From NCBI GenBank assembly GCA_017456055.1, contig JAFTKC010000008.1, positions 46,601 through 110,600 of the forward strand: DNA of 64,000 nt, in the 5' to 3' direction. Positions 1 through 8,388 of the stretch are shown piece by piece. A program made the translations under genes and the position numbers. Source of the stretch: Clostridia bacterium (lineage in GTDB: Bacteria; Bacillota; Clostridia; Christensenellales; Borkfalkiaceae). The notes under the pieces are model-generated. The model worked only from the letters and a program-made list of their open reading frames with translations, had not been told where the DNA came from and searched no databases. Position 1 is the stretch's first letter, and every line of letters begins with the position of its first letter.

Positions 1-26
1 ATATAATTTTATTCGGTTATAATTCG

Positions 27-55
27 TTGACAAAATTTTGGGAATTTGGTAAAAT
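27..55 (+). promoter_or_regulatory. sigma-A promoter of the purine operon
   Basis: A perfect -35 box TTGACA (27-32) is followed after 17 bp by TAAAAT (50-55). Transcription would begin near 62, just before the ZTP riboswitch and about 145 bases before purE. It is the only good promoter seen ahead of the ten-gene operon. Confidence 0.8.
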
Positions 56-67
56 ATTTTTGTAAAT

Positions 68-144
68 TAAATCTCTCGTGACTGACGGGAAAAGTAGGGT
101 ACTACAAGGGAGCGGGAGGAGATTTTTTGCCGACCGTCTGGGCG
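68..144 (+). promoter_or_regulatory. ZTP/ZMP (pfl) riboswitch
   Basis: The leader RNA shows both conserved blocks of the pfl motif: a 5' part with TCGTGACTGACGG (76-88) and a 3' part with CCGTCTGGGC (134-143), separated by a GTAG/CTAC helix (94-104) and a purine-rich stretch. This family binds ZMP/ZTP (AICAR nucleotides), which build up when 10-formyl-tetrahydrofolate runs short, and turns on purine and one-carbon genes. The 3' block overlaps the 5' arm of a terminator hairpin, so ligand binding would be expected to prevent termination. The aptamer assignment is by eye against the known consensus; the switching mechanism is inferred from the overlap. Confidence 0.87.
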
Positions 145-186
145 ACTCTTATTCTGCTTTTTGCAGTATAAAAGCGCCCTTTTTTA
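140..186 (+). terminator. riboswitch-controlled intrinsic terminator
   Basis: GGGCG (140-144) pairs with CGCCC (175-179), continued by a mostly paired middle part and an inner CTGC/GCAG hairpin (154-166). A T tract follows from 180. The GGGC of the outer stem is also the conserved 3' end of the ZTP aptamer, so the two folds should be mutually exclusive. Confidence 0.8.
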
Positions 187-206
187 TTTTATTCAAGGAG
201 ATAATT

Positions 207-701
207 ATGAAAAAAGTTGCAATTATTATGGGTAGTGATAGCGATTTACCTATTTTAGAAAAAACGATGGCAGTCCTAAAAGACTTTGGCGTTCCTTTTG
301 AAACTCACGTTTATTCTGCGCACAGAACTCCAAACGAGGCTATCGAATTTGCTAAAAATGCAAAAAATAACGGATTTGGCGTTATGATTTGCGCTGCTGG
401 TATGGCGGCGCACCTTGCAGGCGTTATTGCTGCTAACACCACTCTTCCCGTAATTGGGATACCTTGCAAGTCTTCGGTTTTAGACGGCATGGACGCGCTT
501 TTAGCAACCGTTCAAATGCCTTCTGGAATCCCCGTTGCTACCGTTGCTATTAACGGCGGGGCTAACGCAGGTATTTTGGCCACCCAAATTTTAGCGCTTG
601 CAGATAAAGAATTAGAAGAAAAACTTGCCTTAAAGAGAGAAAGCGACAAGGCAAAAGTTTTAGAAAAAGATAAAAAAATCAGTCTTGAATACAAGGCTTA
701 A
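207..701 (+). CDS. purE: PurE, N5-carboxyaminoimidazole ribonucleotide mutase
   Basis: The 164-residue protein rearranges N5-CAIR to CAIR in purine synthesis. Visible class I PurE motifs are GSDSDLP (residues 9-15), SAHRTP (37-42) and AAGMAAHLAG near residue 70. I start at the ATG at 207 because AAGGAG (195-200) lies just upstream. A longer reading from GTG 78 would run through the riboswitch and terminator. It is the first gene of the operon and is followed 12 bases later by purC. A class I PurE normally depends on PurK for its substrate; no purK (or purB) is present in this operon, so it must be elsewhere or be bypassed at high CO2. Confidence 0.95.
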   Translation: MKKVAIIMGSDSDLPILEKTMAVLKDFGVPFETHVYSAHRTPNEAIEFAKNAKNNGFGVMICAAGMAAHLAGVIAANTTLPVIGIPCKSSVLDGMDALLATVQMPSGIPVATVAINGGANAGILATQILALADKELEEKLALKRESDKAKVLEKDKKISLEYKA

Positions 702-713
702 GGAGATAAAATT

Positions 714-1400
714 ATGAAAAAAGTTTACACGGGAAAGACTAAAGACGTTTTCGCATTAGACAACGGCAACTATTTATTAAAGTTCAAAGACGACTGCACT
801 GGTAAAGACGGCGTGTTCGATCCAGGTGAAAATTCAGTTGGTTTAACTATCGACGGAGTTGGCGACGTTAATCTTCGTATGTCAATTTATTTCTTTGAAA
901 AGGTTAACGCTGCAGGCATTAAAACCCAATTCGTTAGCGCAGATTTAACTAATACTACTATGGAAGTTTTACCTGCTAAAGTATTCGGCAAGGGTTTAGA
1001 AGTTATTTGTAGACTTAAAGCCGTTGGAAGTTTTTTTAGAAGATATAACGACTATATCGAAGAGGGGGCAGACCTTCCTTATTACGTTGAAACTACCTTT
1101 AAGAACGACGAAAAGGGCGACCCACTTGTCACTAAAGACGGCTTAGTTGATTTAGGCGTTATGAGTGATTCTCAATACGAAGACGTTAAGGAAATGACTC
1201 AAAAAATTACCAAAATCGTCGCTGACGACCTAAAGGCTAAGGGTTTAGATTTATACGATATTAAATTTGAGTTTGGCTACGACAAAGACGGAAAGGTTAT
1301 GCTTATAGACGAAATTTCTTCGGGAAATATGCGCGTTTATAAGGACGGCAAGTACGTTGACCCAATGACTTTATCAAAATTGTTTTTTGAAAAAAACTAA
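714..1400 (+). CDS. purC: PurC, SAICAR synthetase
   Basis: The 228-residue protein ligates aspartate to CAIR using ATP. It opens with the family's typical [12 protein letters not shown] and has the [11 protein letters not shown] segment near residue 202, corresponding to the DEIS motif of the nucleotide site. Length is close to the usual 235-240. AAGGAGA precedes the ATG. It is the second gene of the purine operon, translated 12 bases after purE. Confidence 0.95.
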   Translation: MKKVYTGKTKDVFALDNGNYLLKFKDDCTGKDGVFDPGENSVGLTIDGVGDVNLRMSIYFFEKVNAAGIKTQFVSADLTNTTMEVLPAKVFGKGLEVICRLKAVGSFFRRYNDYIEEGADLPYYVETTFKNDEKGDPLVTKDGLVDLGVMSDSQYEDVKEMTQKITKIVADDLKAKGLDLYDIKFEFGYDKDGKVMLIDEISSGNMRVYKDGKYVDPMTLSKLFFEKN

Positions 1401-1422
1401 ACTTTAATTCTTAGGAGATTAT

Positions 1423-2853
1423 ATGGGCGGATTTTTTGGCGTTGTAAGAAAAAAGAAGGACGTTTTGCTAGACGTTTTTCTTGGAACGGACTATCACTCG
1501 CACCTTGGCACTAAAAGTGGTGGACTTGCCGCTTGTGACCAAGAACTTGGCTTGCAAAGAAAAATTCATAATTTAAACAACGCGCCATTTAGAACTAAGT
1601 TCGAAAATATTTTTGAATCTATGAAAGGCTCTTCTGCAATCGGCTGTATTAACGATTCAGACCCTCAGCCCTTACTCGTTCACTCAAGATTAGGAAAGTA
1701 CGCTATCATTTTCGTTGGCGTTATCAATAATAAGGATCAACTTGTAGAAGAGTATATAAAAGAGCGTGGTGGTCAGTTCGGCGGTCAGTCGGGCGGGGGT
1801 GTTAACGGCACGGAACTAATTGCCGCTTTCATAAATCAAAAAGATAATTTCGTGGACGGAATTACCTACGTTCAAAGTAAAATTAAGGGAACTGCCACTA
1901 TCGTTATATTAAAAGACGACCAAAAGATTATTCTTGCAAGAGATAGATTAGGTAGACTTCCTATTCACGTTGGTAAAAGCAAAGAGGGTATGGCGTTTTC
2001 GTTTGAATCTTTTGCTTATCAAAAACTCGGCTATAACGACGAGTATGAATTAGGGCCTTCGGAAATAATTGAACTTGACGGCGACGGGTATCAAGTGCTT
2101 AAAAAAGCAACTGAAAAGATGTGCATATGTTCTTTCCTTTGGAGTTATTACGGATATCCAACTTCCACCTACGAAGGTAAAAACGTAGAAGAAATGCGCT
2201 ACCAAAACGGCGTAAATCTTTACGAAAAAGACTTAAATAATGGTGAAGTTCCTAAGATTGACTGCGTGGCAGGTGTCCCCGATTCTGGCACTCCTCACGC
2301 TATCGGCTACGCAATGAGAAGTGGCATTAGGTTCGCTAGACCTTTTATTAAATACACGCCTACTTGGAGCAGAAGTTTTATGCCTTCTTCTCAAAAAGAA
2401 AGAAAAAAGGTGGCTAAACTTAAACTTGTTCCCGTAAACGAACTAATTAAGGGTAAAGAATTATTGTTCGTTGACGACTCTATAGTTCGCGGAACGCAAA
2501 TTAGAGAAACGGTGGAATTTCTTCACGAGCACGGCGCAAAGAGCGTACACGTTCGCTCGGCTTGTCCACCCATTATGTATGGGTGTAAATATCTAAATTT
2601 CTCTCGTCAAACGAGCGATATGGATTTAATTACACACGCAACTATCGTTGAACTTGAGGGTGAAGAGGGGCTTAAATACTTAGACGAGTATGCAGACTCT
2701 ACCACCGAAAGACATAAAAATATGAAAGAAGCAATTAGAAAAAAACTCGGTCTTGCTTCGCTTGAGTTTCAATCAATCGACGGATTGGTTAAGGCAATCG
2801 GCATAGATAAGTGCAAACTTTGTACTTATTGTTGGGAAGGCAAGGAGGAATAA
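1423..2853 (+). CDS. purF: PurF-type amidophosphoribosyltransferase lacking the catalytic cysteine
   Basis: The 476-residue protein is a class II glutamine amidotransferase fold fused to a phosphoribosyltransferase and should make 5-phosphoribosylamine from PRPP. The PRPP loop VDDSIVRGT is intact near residue 350, and C464, C467 and C470 near the C-terminus resemble the Fe-S ligands of Bacillus-type PurF. The N-terminus is unusual: canonical enzymes begin with Cys (CGIFG) after Met or a propeptide, but here the start reads MGGFFG, with Gly at the nucleophile position. The HNGN region is also changed (FVGVINN near residue 103). AGGAGA precedes the ATG and no upstream start restores a Cys. I recall similar MGGFFGV proteins in Clostridia, so this is probably a real clade, likely ammonia-dependent (inference). 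Confidence 0.9.
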   Translation: MGGFFGVVRKKKDVLLDVFLGTDYHSHLGTKSGGLAACDQELGLQRKIHNLNNAPFRTKFENIFESMKGSSAIGCINDSDPQPLLVHSRLGKYAIIFVGVINNKDQLVEEYIKERGGQFGGQSGGGVNGTELIAAFINQKDNFVDGITYVQSKIKGTATIVILKDDQKIILARDRLGRLPIHVGKSKEGMAFSFESFAYQKLGYNDEYELGPSEIIELDGDGYQVLKKATEKMCICSFLWSYYGYPTSTYEGKNVEEMRYQNGVNLYEKDLNNGEVPKIDCVAGVPDSGTPHAIGYAMRSGIRFARPFIKYTPTWSRSFMPSSQKERKKVAKLKLVPVNELIKGKELLFVDDSIVRGTQIRETVEFLHEHGAKSVHVRSACPPIMYGCKYLNFSRQTSDMDLITHATIVELEGEEGLKYLDEYADSTTERHKNMKEAIRKKLGLASLEFQSIDGLVKAIGIDKCKLCTYCWEGKEE

Positions 2854-2862
2854 GGAGATATT

Positions 2863-3903
2863 ATGAAAAATTCTAAATCAGACGTATACGCAAGTGCAGG
2901 CGTTGATATTACTGCAGGTTATAAGTCGGTAGAACTTATGAAAGAACACGTTAAACGCACCATGATTAAAGGCGTTTGTTCAGACGTTGGTGGATTTGGC
3001 GGTCTTTTTGAACTTGACCTTGAGGGCATAAGTAAGCCCGTTTTAGTTAGTGGAACGGACGGCGTTGGAACTAAACTTAAACTTGCCTTTTTAATGGATA
3101 AGCACGACACGGTTGGTATTGACTGCGTTGCTATGTGCGTTAACGATATTATTTGTTCGGGCGCAAAACCACTTATCTTTTTAGATTATATTGCTTGTGG
3201 AAAGAACTTCCCCGAAAAAATTGCAGATATAGTTAAGGGCGTTGCTGAAGGCTGTGTTCAAGCAGGCTGTGCGCTTATCGGTGGCGAAACTGCCGAGATG
3301 CCAGGTTTTTACCCTATAGATGAATACGATTTAGCAGGTTATTCAACTGGTGTAGTTGACAAGGCTAAAATCATTGACAACAAGACTATGCAAGAGGGCG
3401 ACGTTATTATTGCCCTTGCGTCTAGTGGCGTTCACTCAAACGGCTTTTCGCTTGTTAGAAAAGTGTTCGACGTAGAAAACGCAGACATTAAGAGCCCCGT
3501 TGAAGAACTCGGTGGAAAATCAATTGGCGAAACCCTTTTAACCCCAACTAAAATTTACGTTAAGTCGGTGTTAAAACTCTTAGAAGAAGTTAAAGTTAAA
3601 GGAATTTCTCACATCACTGGCGGTGGATTCTACGAAAATATTCCAAGAAGTATTCCAGACGGACTTTGCGCAGAAGTCGTAAGAGATAAGGTTAGAGTAC
3701 TTCCAATCTTCAATCTTCTCGCTAAAAAGGGAAATATTTGCGAAAGAGATATGTTTAACACCTTCAATATGGGTGTTGGTATGAGTATCGTTGTCGCAAA
3801 AGAAGACGAGAAGAGAGCATTAGAAATTTTAACTTCTTGTGGCGAAGACGCTTACGTAATTGGTAAAATTATTAAATCGGAAGAAAAAATAATTATAAAA
3901 TAA
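2863..3903 (+). CDS. purM: PurM, AIR synthetase
   Basis: The 346-residue protein performs ATP-dependent ring closure of FGAM to aminoimidazole ribonucleotide. Family motifs are [13 protein letters not shown] (near residue 64), [23 protein letters not shown] (near 140) and [12 protein letters not shown] (near 252). Length matches the family. AAGGAGA precedes the ATG, nine bases after the purF stop. Confidence 0.96.
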   Translation: MKNSKSDVYASAGVDITAGYKSVELMKEHVKRTMIKGVCSDVGGFGGLFELDLEGISKPVLVSGTDGVGTKLKLAFLMDKHDTVGIDCVAMCVNDIICSGAKPLIFLDYIACGKNFPEKIADIVKGVAEGCVQAGCALIGGETAEMPGFYPIDEYDLAGYSTGVVDKAKIIDNKTMQEGDVIIALASSGVHSNGFSLVRKVFDVENADIKSPVEELGGKSIGETLLTPTKIYVKSVLKLLEEVKVKGISHITGGGFYENIPRSIPDGLCAEVVRDKVRVLPIFNLLAKKGNICERDMFNTFNMGVGMSIVVAKEDEKRALEILTSCGEDAYVIGKIIKSEEKIIIK

Positions 3904-3916
3904 TTTAAGGAAACAA

Positions 3917-4552
3917 ATGAAGAGAGTTTTATCAAAAATCTTAAGTGGTATTTTAGCAGGGATACTTATTTCAATCGGTGGAACTATATGCTTAGCCCTA
4001 CTTGGCTATGACAAGGTAGTTGGCGCAATACTTTTTACCGTAGCGCTTTCAACCATTTGTTATAAAGGGTACGCGCTTTTTACCGGCAAGGTTGGATATA
4101 TCGTGGAAAGCCACGCTAAAGACGATTTTGAAACGCTATTTTTGTGCTTGCTAGGTAATTTAATCGGCGCTGTGGCTTTTGGGTATATGATTGGCTTTGC
4201 TATGCCATCTCTAAGGGAAGTGGCTTTCGTTGCTTGCTCTAATAGGCTAGATAACACCATTTTGCAAGCGCTAATTAAGGGTATTCTTTGTGGAATACTT
4301 ATGTACGTAGCCGTTTCAGTGTTTAGAGAAAATAATAAAAACGTTTTGGGTATTATGCTTGCAATTCCCACTTTTATTCTAGCAGGATTTGAGCACTCGA
4401 TTGCTGATATGTTCTACTTTGCATGTGGCAATTTAGTTAGCCTAGACGCATTTATCTTTTTAGTTGTAGTAATTATTGGAAACGCTATCGGAGGTATGCT
4501 CTTGCCGTTAATTCAAAAGGGAATTAAAGCCCTTGCCCCAAAGGAAAATTAG
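3917..4552 (+). CDS. formate/nitrite transporter (FNT) family channel
   Basis: This 211-residue membrane protein has six predicted transmembrane segments (about residues 5-27, 33-55, 72-98, 113-135, 142-167 and 175-200). The FNT signature GFEHSIADMFYF lies in the fifth, with the pore histidine at residue 160. It is shorter than typical FocA (about 250-285), mainly at the termini. The family carries formate, nitrite, hydrosulfide or lactate through pentameric channels. Its place between purM and purN, whose product uses 10-formyl-tetrahydrofolate, suggests formate uptake to feed purine one-carbon steps. The substrate is inferred from context only. AAGGAAAC precedes the ATG. Confidence 0.85.
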   Translation: MKRVLSKILSGILAGILISIGGTICLALLGYDKVVGAILFTVALSTICYKGYALFTGKVGYIVESHAKDDFETLFLCLLGNLIGAVAFGYMIGFAMPSLREVAFVACSNRLDNTILQALIKGILCGILMYVAVSVFRENNKNVLGIMLAIPTFILAGFEHSIADMFYFACGNLVSLDAFIFLVVVIIGNAIGGMLLPLIQKGIKALAPKEN

Positions 4553-4559
4553 GTGAAGT

Positions 4560-5171
4560 ATGAAAAATAAAGTTAAGATTGCCGTGCTCGTTTCGGGTGG
4601 GGGAACTAATCTTCAAGCGCTTATAGACGCCGTTAATAAGGGAATTATAAAAAACGGTGAGATAAGTGTTGTAATTTCAAATAATTCTAGCGCCTTTGCA
4701 CTAGAGAGAGCAAAAAATAACGGCATAGAAGGTTTAACCATACTAAAAAAAGACTTTGCCGACCAACTTGCTTTTGAACAAAAGATAAAAGACGTTATCA
4801 AGGAAAGGGGAGTAGAGTTAATCGTTTTGGCAGGTTTTATGTCAATATTAAGCGAGAACTTTACGAGAGAATTTAGTAATCGCATAATAAACGTTCACCC
4901 CTCGCTTATTCCGTCTTTTTGTGGTAAAGGCTATTACGGACTTAAAGTTCACGAAGAAGCGCTAAAAAAGGGCGTAAAGGTGACGGGGGCTACCGTTCAC
5001 TTCGTTAACGAAATTCCTGACGGCGGTGAAATTATTATGCAAAAGGCCGTTAAGGTGAGAGATAACGATACCCCTGAAATCTTGCAAAGAAGAGTTATGG
5101 AACAAGCAGAGTGGAAAATTCTTCCACAATCGGTAGAAAAAATTTGCAAAAAAATCATAAAGGAAAAATAG
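4560..5171 (+). CDS. purN: PurN, GAR transformylase
   Basis: The 203-residue protein transfers a formyl group from 10-formyl-tetrahydrofolate to glycinamide ribonucleotide. The phosphate-binding start VSGGGTNLQALID (residues 11-23), INVHPSLIPSF (catalytic Asn/His near 106-108) and GATVHFVNE...DGG (catalytic Asp near 144) are all present. It starts 7 bases after the FNT channel gene and is followed closely by the PurO-type gene. Confidence 0.95.
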   Translation: MKNKVKIAVLVSGGGTNLQALIDAVNKGIIKNGEISVVISNNSSAFALERAKNNGIEGLTILKKDFADQLAFEQKIKDVIKERGVELIVLAGFMSILSENFTREFSNRIINVHPSLIPSFCGKGYYGLKVHEEALKKGVKVTGATVHFVNEIPDGGEIIMQKAVKVRDNDTPEILQRRVMEQAEWKILPQSVEKICKKIIKEK

Positions 5172-5173
5172 AT

Positions 5174-5893
5174 ATGAATATTTACAAACTCAACGACATT
5201 TACGAACTCATTAACGGAAATTCCTACGTTGGTAGGGGAATCGTTATTGGAAAAACCAAGGACGGCTCTAAAGCCGTTGCCGCTTACTTTATTATGGGTA
5301 GAAGCGCTAATAGTAGAAACCGTGTTTTCACTTATAAAAACGACACTCTATACACCGAGCCTTTCGACGCAAGTAAGGTTGAAGACCCAAGTTTAATCAT
5401 TTATAGAGCAGTTAGACAACTAGACAACAAACTAATCGTCACTAACGGCGATCAAACGGATACTATCTACGACGGATTAAAGGAAGGAAAATCTTTTGAC
5501 CTAGCACTTTCTAGTCGTGAGTTTGAGCCAGACGCTCCAAACCTAACCCCTAGAATTAGTGGACTTCTTGAGTTCGGCGAAGACGATTTTACCTATAAAA
5601 TGAGTATTCTAAAGAGTGCAGACGAATTGGGAACGGCTTGCAATCGCTACGGATTCCATTATTCAGCGCTAAATGGACTAGGACATTTTATTCACACTTA
5701 CGTTTGCGACGGAAATCCTATTCCTACTTTCCAAGGTGAGCCTGAAAGAGTGGAAATTTTAGACGATATCGACGAGTTTACAAATAAACTTTGGTCGGCT
5801 CTTGACGAAAATAATAAAATTTCACTATTCGTTAGATACGTTGATTTAAAAACTAAAAAAGCAGACGACAGAATTATAAATAAAAACAAATAA
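5174..5893 (+). CDS. purO: PurO-type IMP cyclohydrolase
   Basis: This 239-residue protein resembles the stand-alone IMP cyclohydrolase family first known in archaea. It has the N-terminal NSYVGRGIV(I)G segment, AYFIMGRSANSRNR near residue 38, and a C-terminal FVRYVDL-type strand. It would close FAICAR to IMP, the last step of the pathway. I start at ATG 5174, two bases after the purN stop; an in-frame upstream extension would overlap purN by 60 bases and is not conserved-looking. The next gene encodes only the transformylase half of PurH, so the two proteins together replace bifunctional PurH. Confidence 0.85.
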   Translation: MNIYKLNDIYELINGNSYVGRGIVIGKTKDGSKAVAAYFIMGRSANSRNRVFTYKNDTLYTEPFDASKVEDPSLIIYRAVRQLDNKLIVTNGDQTDTIYDGLKEGKSFDLALSSREFEPDAPNLTPRISGLLEFGEDDFTYKMSILKSADELGTACNRYGFHYSALNGLGHFIHTYVCDGNPIPTFQGEPERVEILDDIDEFTNKLWSALDENNKISLFVRYVDLKTKKADDRIINKNK

Positions 5894-5912
5894 ATTACGG
5901 GAAGAGAGAATT

Positions 5913-7097
5913 ATGAAAGAATTTGAATTAAAGTACGGATGCAACCCCAATCAAAAACCATCTAAGATTTTTATGAAAGACGGAAGTGAACTTCCAATTA
6001 AAATCTTAAACGGAAGACCTGGCTATATTAACTTTTTAGACGCTTTTAATAGTTGGCAATTAGTTAAGGAATTAAAAGCGGCTTGTGGATTACCTGCAGC
6101 AACTTCGTTTAAGCACGTTAGTCCTACTTCTGCGGCAGTTGGTCTTCCTCTTGACGAGAAATTAAAAAAGGCTTGTTTTGTGGACGACGTAAAGGGGCTT
6201 GACGATTCTCCAATCGCTTGCGCTTACGCAAGGGCTAGAGGCACGGATAGAATGTGTTCTTTCGGTGATTGGGTGGCTTTATCAGACGTTTGCGACGAGA
6301 TTACCGCTAGTATGATTAAAAGAGAAGTTTCAGACGGCGTTATCGCTCCAGGCTACACTGAAAAGGCTTTAGAAATTCTTAAAACTAAGAGAAACGGCAA
6401 TTATAATATCGTTGAAATTGACGAAAATTATATTCCTTTTGAAAAGGAAACTAAAGACGTTTTCGGTATCACCTTTGAACAAGGTAGAAATAACTTCAAA
6501 ATTGATAAGGAATTATTAACTGATATCGTGACCGAAAATAAAGAACTTCCCGAAAGTGCTAAAATAGACTTAATAATCGCACTTATCACCTTAAAGTATA
6601 CTCAATCAAATTCCGTTTGCTTTGCTTATAAAGGTCAAGCAATCGGCGTTGGAGCTGGTCAACAATCGAGAATCCATTGTACTCGCTTAGCAGGTTCTAA
6701 GGCAGACACTTGGTTCTTGCGTCAACACGACAAGGTGTTAAATCTTCCATTTAAAGACACTATCGGTAGACCTGATAGAGATAACGTTATAGACGGATAT
6801 ATAAACAAAAACGAAGAGGACGTTTGCGCAGAGGGAGTATGGCAAAAATACTTCACTTCTCGCCCTGAACCTTTAACTGACGAAGAGGCAAAGGCTTATC
6901 TTGCAACTATTGACGGCGTTTCGCTAGGCTCTGACGCTTTCTTCCCATTCTTTGACAATATCGATAGAGCAAAGAAGAGTGGCGTAAAATATATCGCTGA
7001 ACCTGGTGGCTCTGTTAGAGACGATTTAGTAATCGAGCGTTGCAATAAATACGGTATGGTTATGGCGTTTACTAAGATGAGATTATTCCACCACTAA
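5913..7097 (+). CDS. purH: AICAR transformylase, single-domain PurH
   Basis: The 394-residue protein matches only the AICAR formyltransferase domain of PurH. It begins with ELKYGCNPNQKPSKIF, carries SFKHVSPTSAAVG near residue 66 and AIGVGAGQQSRIHCTRLAG near 246, and ends in the family's MAFTKMRLFHH. The methylglyoxal-synthase-like IMP cyclohydrolase domain is absent; that activity is supplied by the preceding PurO-type gene. It uses 10-formyl-tetrahydrofolate, and its substrate AICAR (ZMP) is the riboswitch ligand. I recall this split form in other Clostridia. Confidence 0.93.
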   Translation: MKEFELKYGCNPNQKPSKIFMKDGSELPIKILNGRPGYINFLDAFNSWQLVKELKAACGLPAATSFKHVSPTSAAVGLPLDEKLKKACFVDDVKGLDDSPIACAYARARGTDRMCSFGDWVALSDVCDEITASMIKREVSDGVIAPGYTEKALEILKTKRNGNYNIVEIDENYIPFEKETKDVFGITFEQGRNNFKIDKELLTDIVTENKELPESAKIDLIIALITLKYTQSNSVCFAYKGQAIGVGAGQQSRIHCTRLAGSKADTWFLRQHDKVLNLPFKDTIGRPDRDNVIDGYINKNEEDVCAEGVWQKYFTSRPEPLTDEEAKAYLATIDGVSLGSDAFFPFFDNIDRAKKSGVKYIAEPGGSVRDDLVIERCNKYGMVMAFTKMRLFHH

Positions 7098-7119
7098 TAT
7101 TTAATTTAAGAGAGATAAA

Positions 7120-8388
7120 ATGAAAGTTTTGGTTGTAGGTAGTGGTGGCAGAGAACACGCTATCATTAAAAAGATTAAAGAAAATAAAAAAGTAGAAACT
7201 ATTTACGCTCTTCCTGGAAACGGGGGTATGGAAAAGGACGCTACTTGCGTAAATATCGGCGCTACTGAACTTGATAAAATAGTTGAATTTGCCGTAAATA
7301 ATAAAATCGACTATGCAGTAGTTGCGCCGGACGATCCTTTAGTTTTAGGGCTTGTTGACCTTTTAGAAGAAAAGGGCATTTCTTGTTTTGGACCGAGAAA
7401 GAACGCCGCAATTATTGAAGGCAGTAAGGTTTTTTCTAAGAACTTAATGAAAAAATATAATATTCCAACTGCTGAGTACGAGGTTTTCGACGACTATGAA
7501 AAAGCAAAAGAATATCTAAAAACAGCGCCTATTCCAACCGTTATTAAGGCTGACGGTTTGGCTCTTGGAAAGGGAGTGTTAATTTGCTTGACTAGAGAAG
7601 AGGCGCTCGACGGACTTAAATCTATAATGTTAGATAAAGCCTTTGGAAAGTCTGGAGATAACGTGGTTATCGAAGAGTTTTTAGAAGGTCCTGAAGTTTC
7701 AGTTTTAGCGTTCACCGACGGAAAGACGTTAGCGCCAATGGTTTCTTCTATGGACCATAAGAGAATTGGCGATAACGATACTGGCTTAAACACGGGTGGT
7801 ATGGGCACGGTTGCTCCTAACCCTTACTACACTGAAGATATAGCAAAAGAGTGTATGGAAAAAATCTTTATTCCAACTATCGACGCTATGAATAAGGAAA
7901 ACAGAACTTTTAAGGGGTGCTTGTACTTTGGTTTAATGCTTACTAAAAAAGGACCAAAAGTTATAGAATATAACTGCCGTTTCGGTGACCCTGAAACGCA
8001 GGTTGTGTTGCCACTTCTTAAAACCGATTTACTAGACGTTATGATGGCGACGAGTAATGGTGAACTTGATAAAATTAACGTAGAATTTTTATCTAAACAC
8101 GCTTGTTGCGTTATTATGGCAAGCAAGGGCTATCCAACTTCTTATAAAAAGGGCTTTGAAATTGAAATTCCTTTAGACGTAGAAGAGAGAACTTTTATTG
8201 CAGGCGCAAAACTAGAGGACGGAGTGCTTAAGACTTCGGGGGGAAGAGTGCTTGGAATAACTAATATTGCAGATAGTTTAACTGAGGCTATAGAAAAATC
8301 GTATAAAGACGTTGATAGAGTGACTTTCGAGGGCGCAACATTTAGAAAAGATATAGGACAAAAGGCATTAAGGGCAGGAGGCAAATAA
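7120..8388 (+). CDS. purD: PurD, GAR synthetase
   Basis: The 422-residue ATP-grasp enzyme joins glycine to phosphoribosylamine. Visible features are the N-terminal VVGSGGREHAI (residues 4-14), KADGLALGKGV near 142, the NTGGMGTVAPNPYY block near 224 and YNCRFGDPETQ near 286. AGAGAG precedes the ATG. Its stop overlaps the purL start by one base (TAATG), implying translational coupling. Confidence 0.96.
   Translation: MKVLVVGSGGREHAIIKKIKENKKVETIYALPGNGGMEKDATCVNIGATELDKIVEFAVNNKIDYAVVAPDDPLVLGLVDLLEEKGISCFGPRKNAAIIEGSKVFSKNLMKKYNIPTAEYEVFDDYEKAKEYLKTAPIPTVIKADGLALGKGVLICLTREEALDGLKSIMLDKAFGKSGDNVVIEEFLEGPEVSVLAFTDGKTLAPMVSSMDHKRIGDNDTGLNTGGMGTVAPNPYYTEDIAKECMEKIFIPTIDAMNKENRTFKGCLYFGLMLTKKGPKVIEYNCRFGDPETQVVLPLLKTDLLDVMMATSNGELDKINVEFLSKHACCVIMASKGYPTSYKKGFEIEIPLDVEERTFIAGAKLEDGVLKTSGGRVLGITNIADSLTEAIEKSYKDVDRVTFEGATFRKDIGQKALRAGGK

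Noticed and set aside
78-206. Upstream extension of purE from GTG 78
   Set aside because: It would translate the riboswitch and terminator; ATG 207 has a strong RBS and gives a normal-length PurE.
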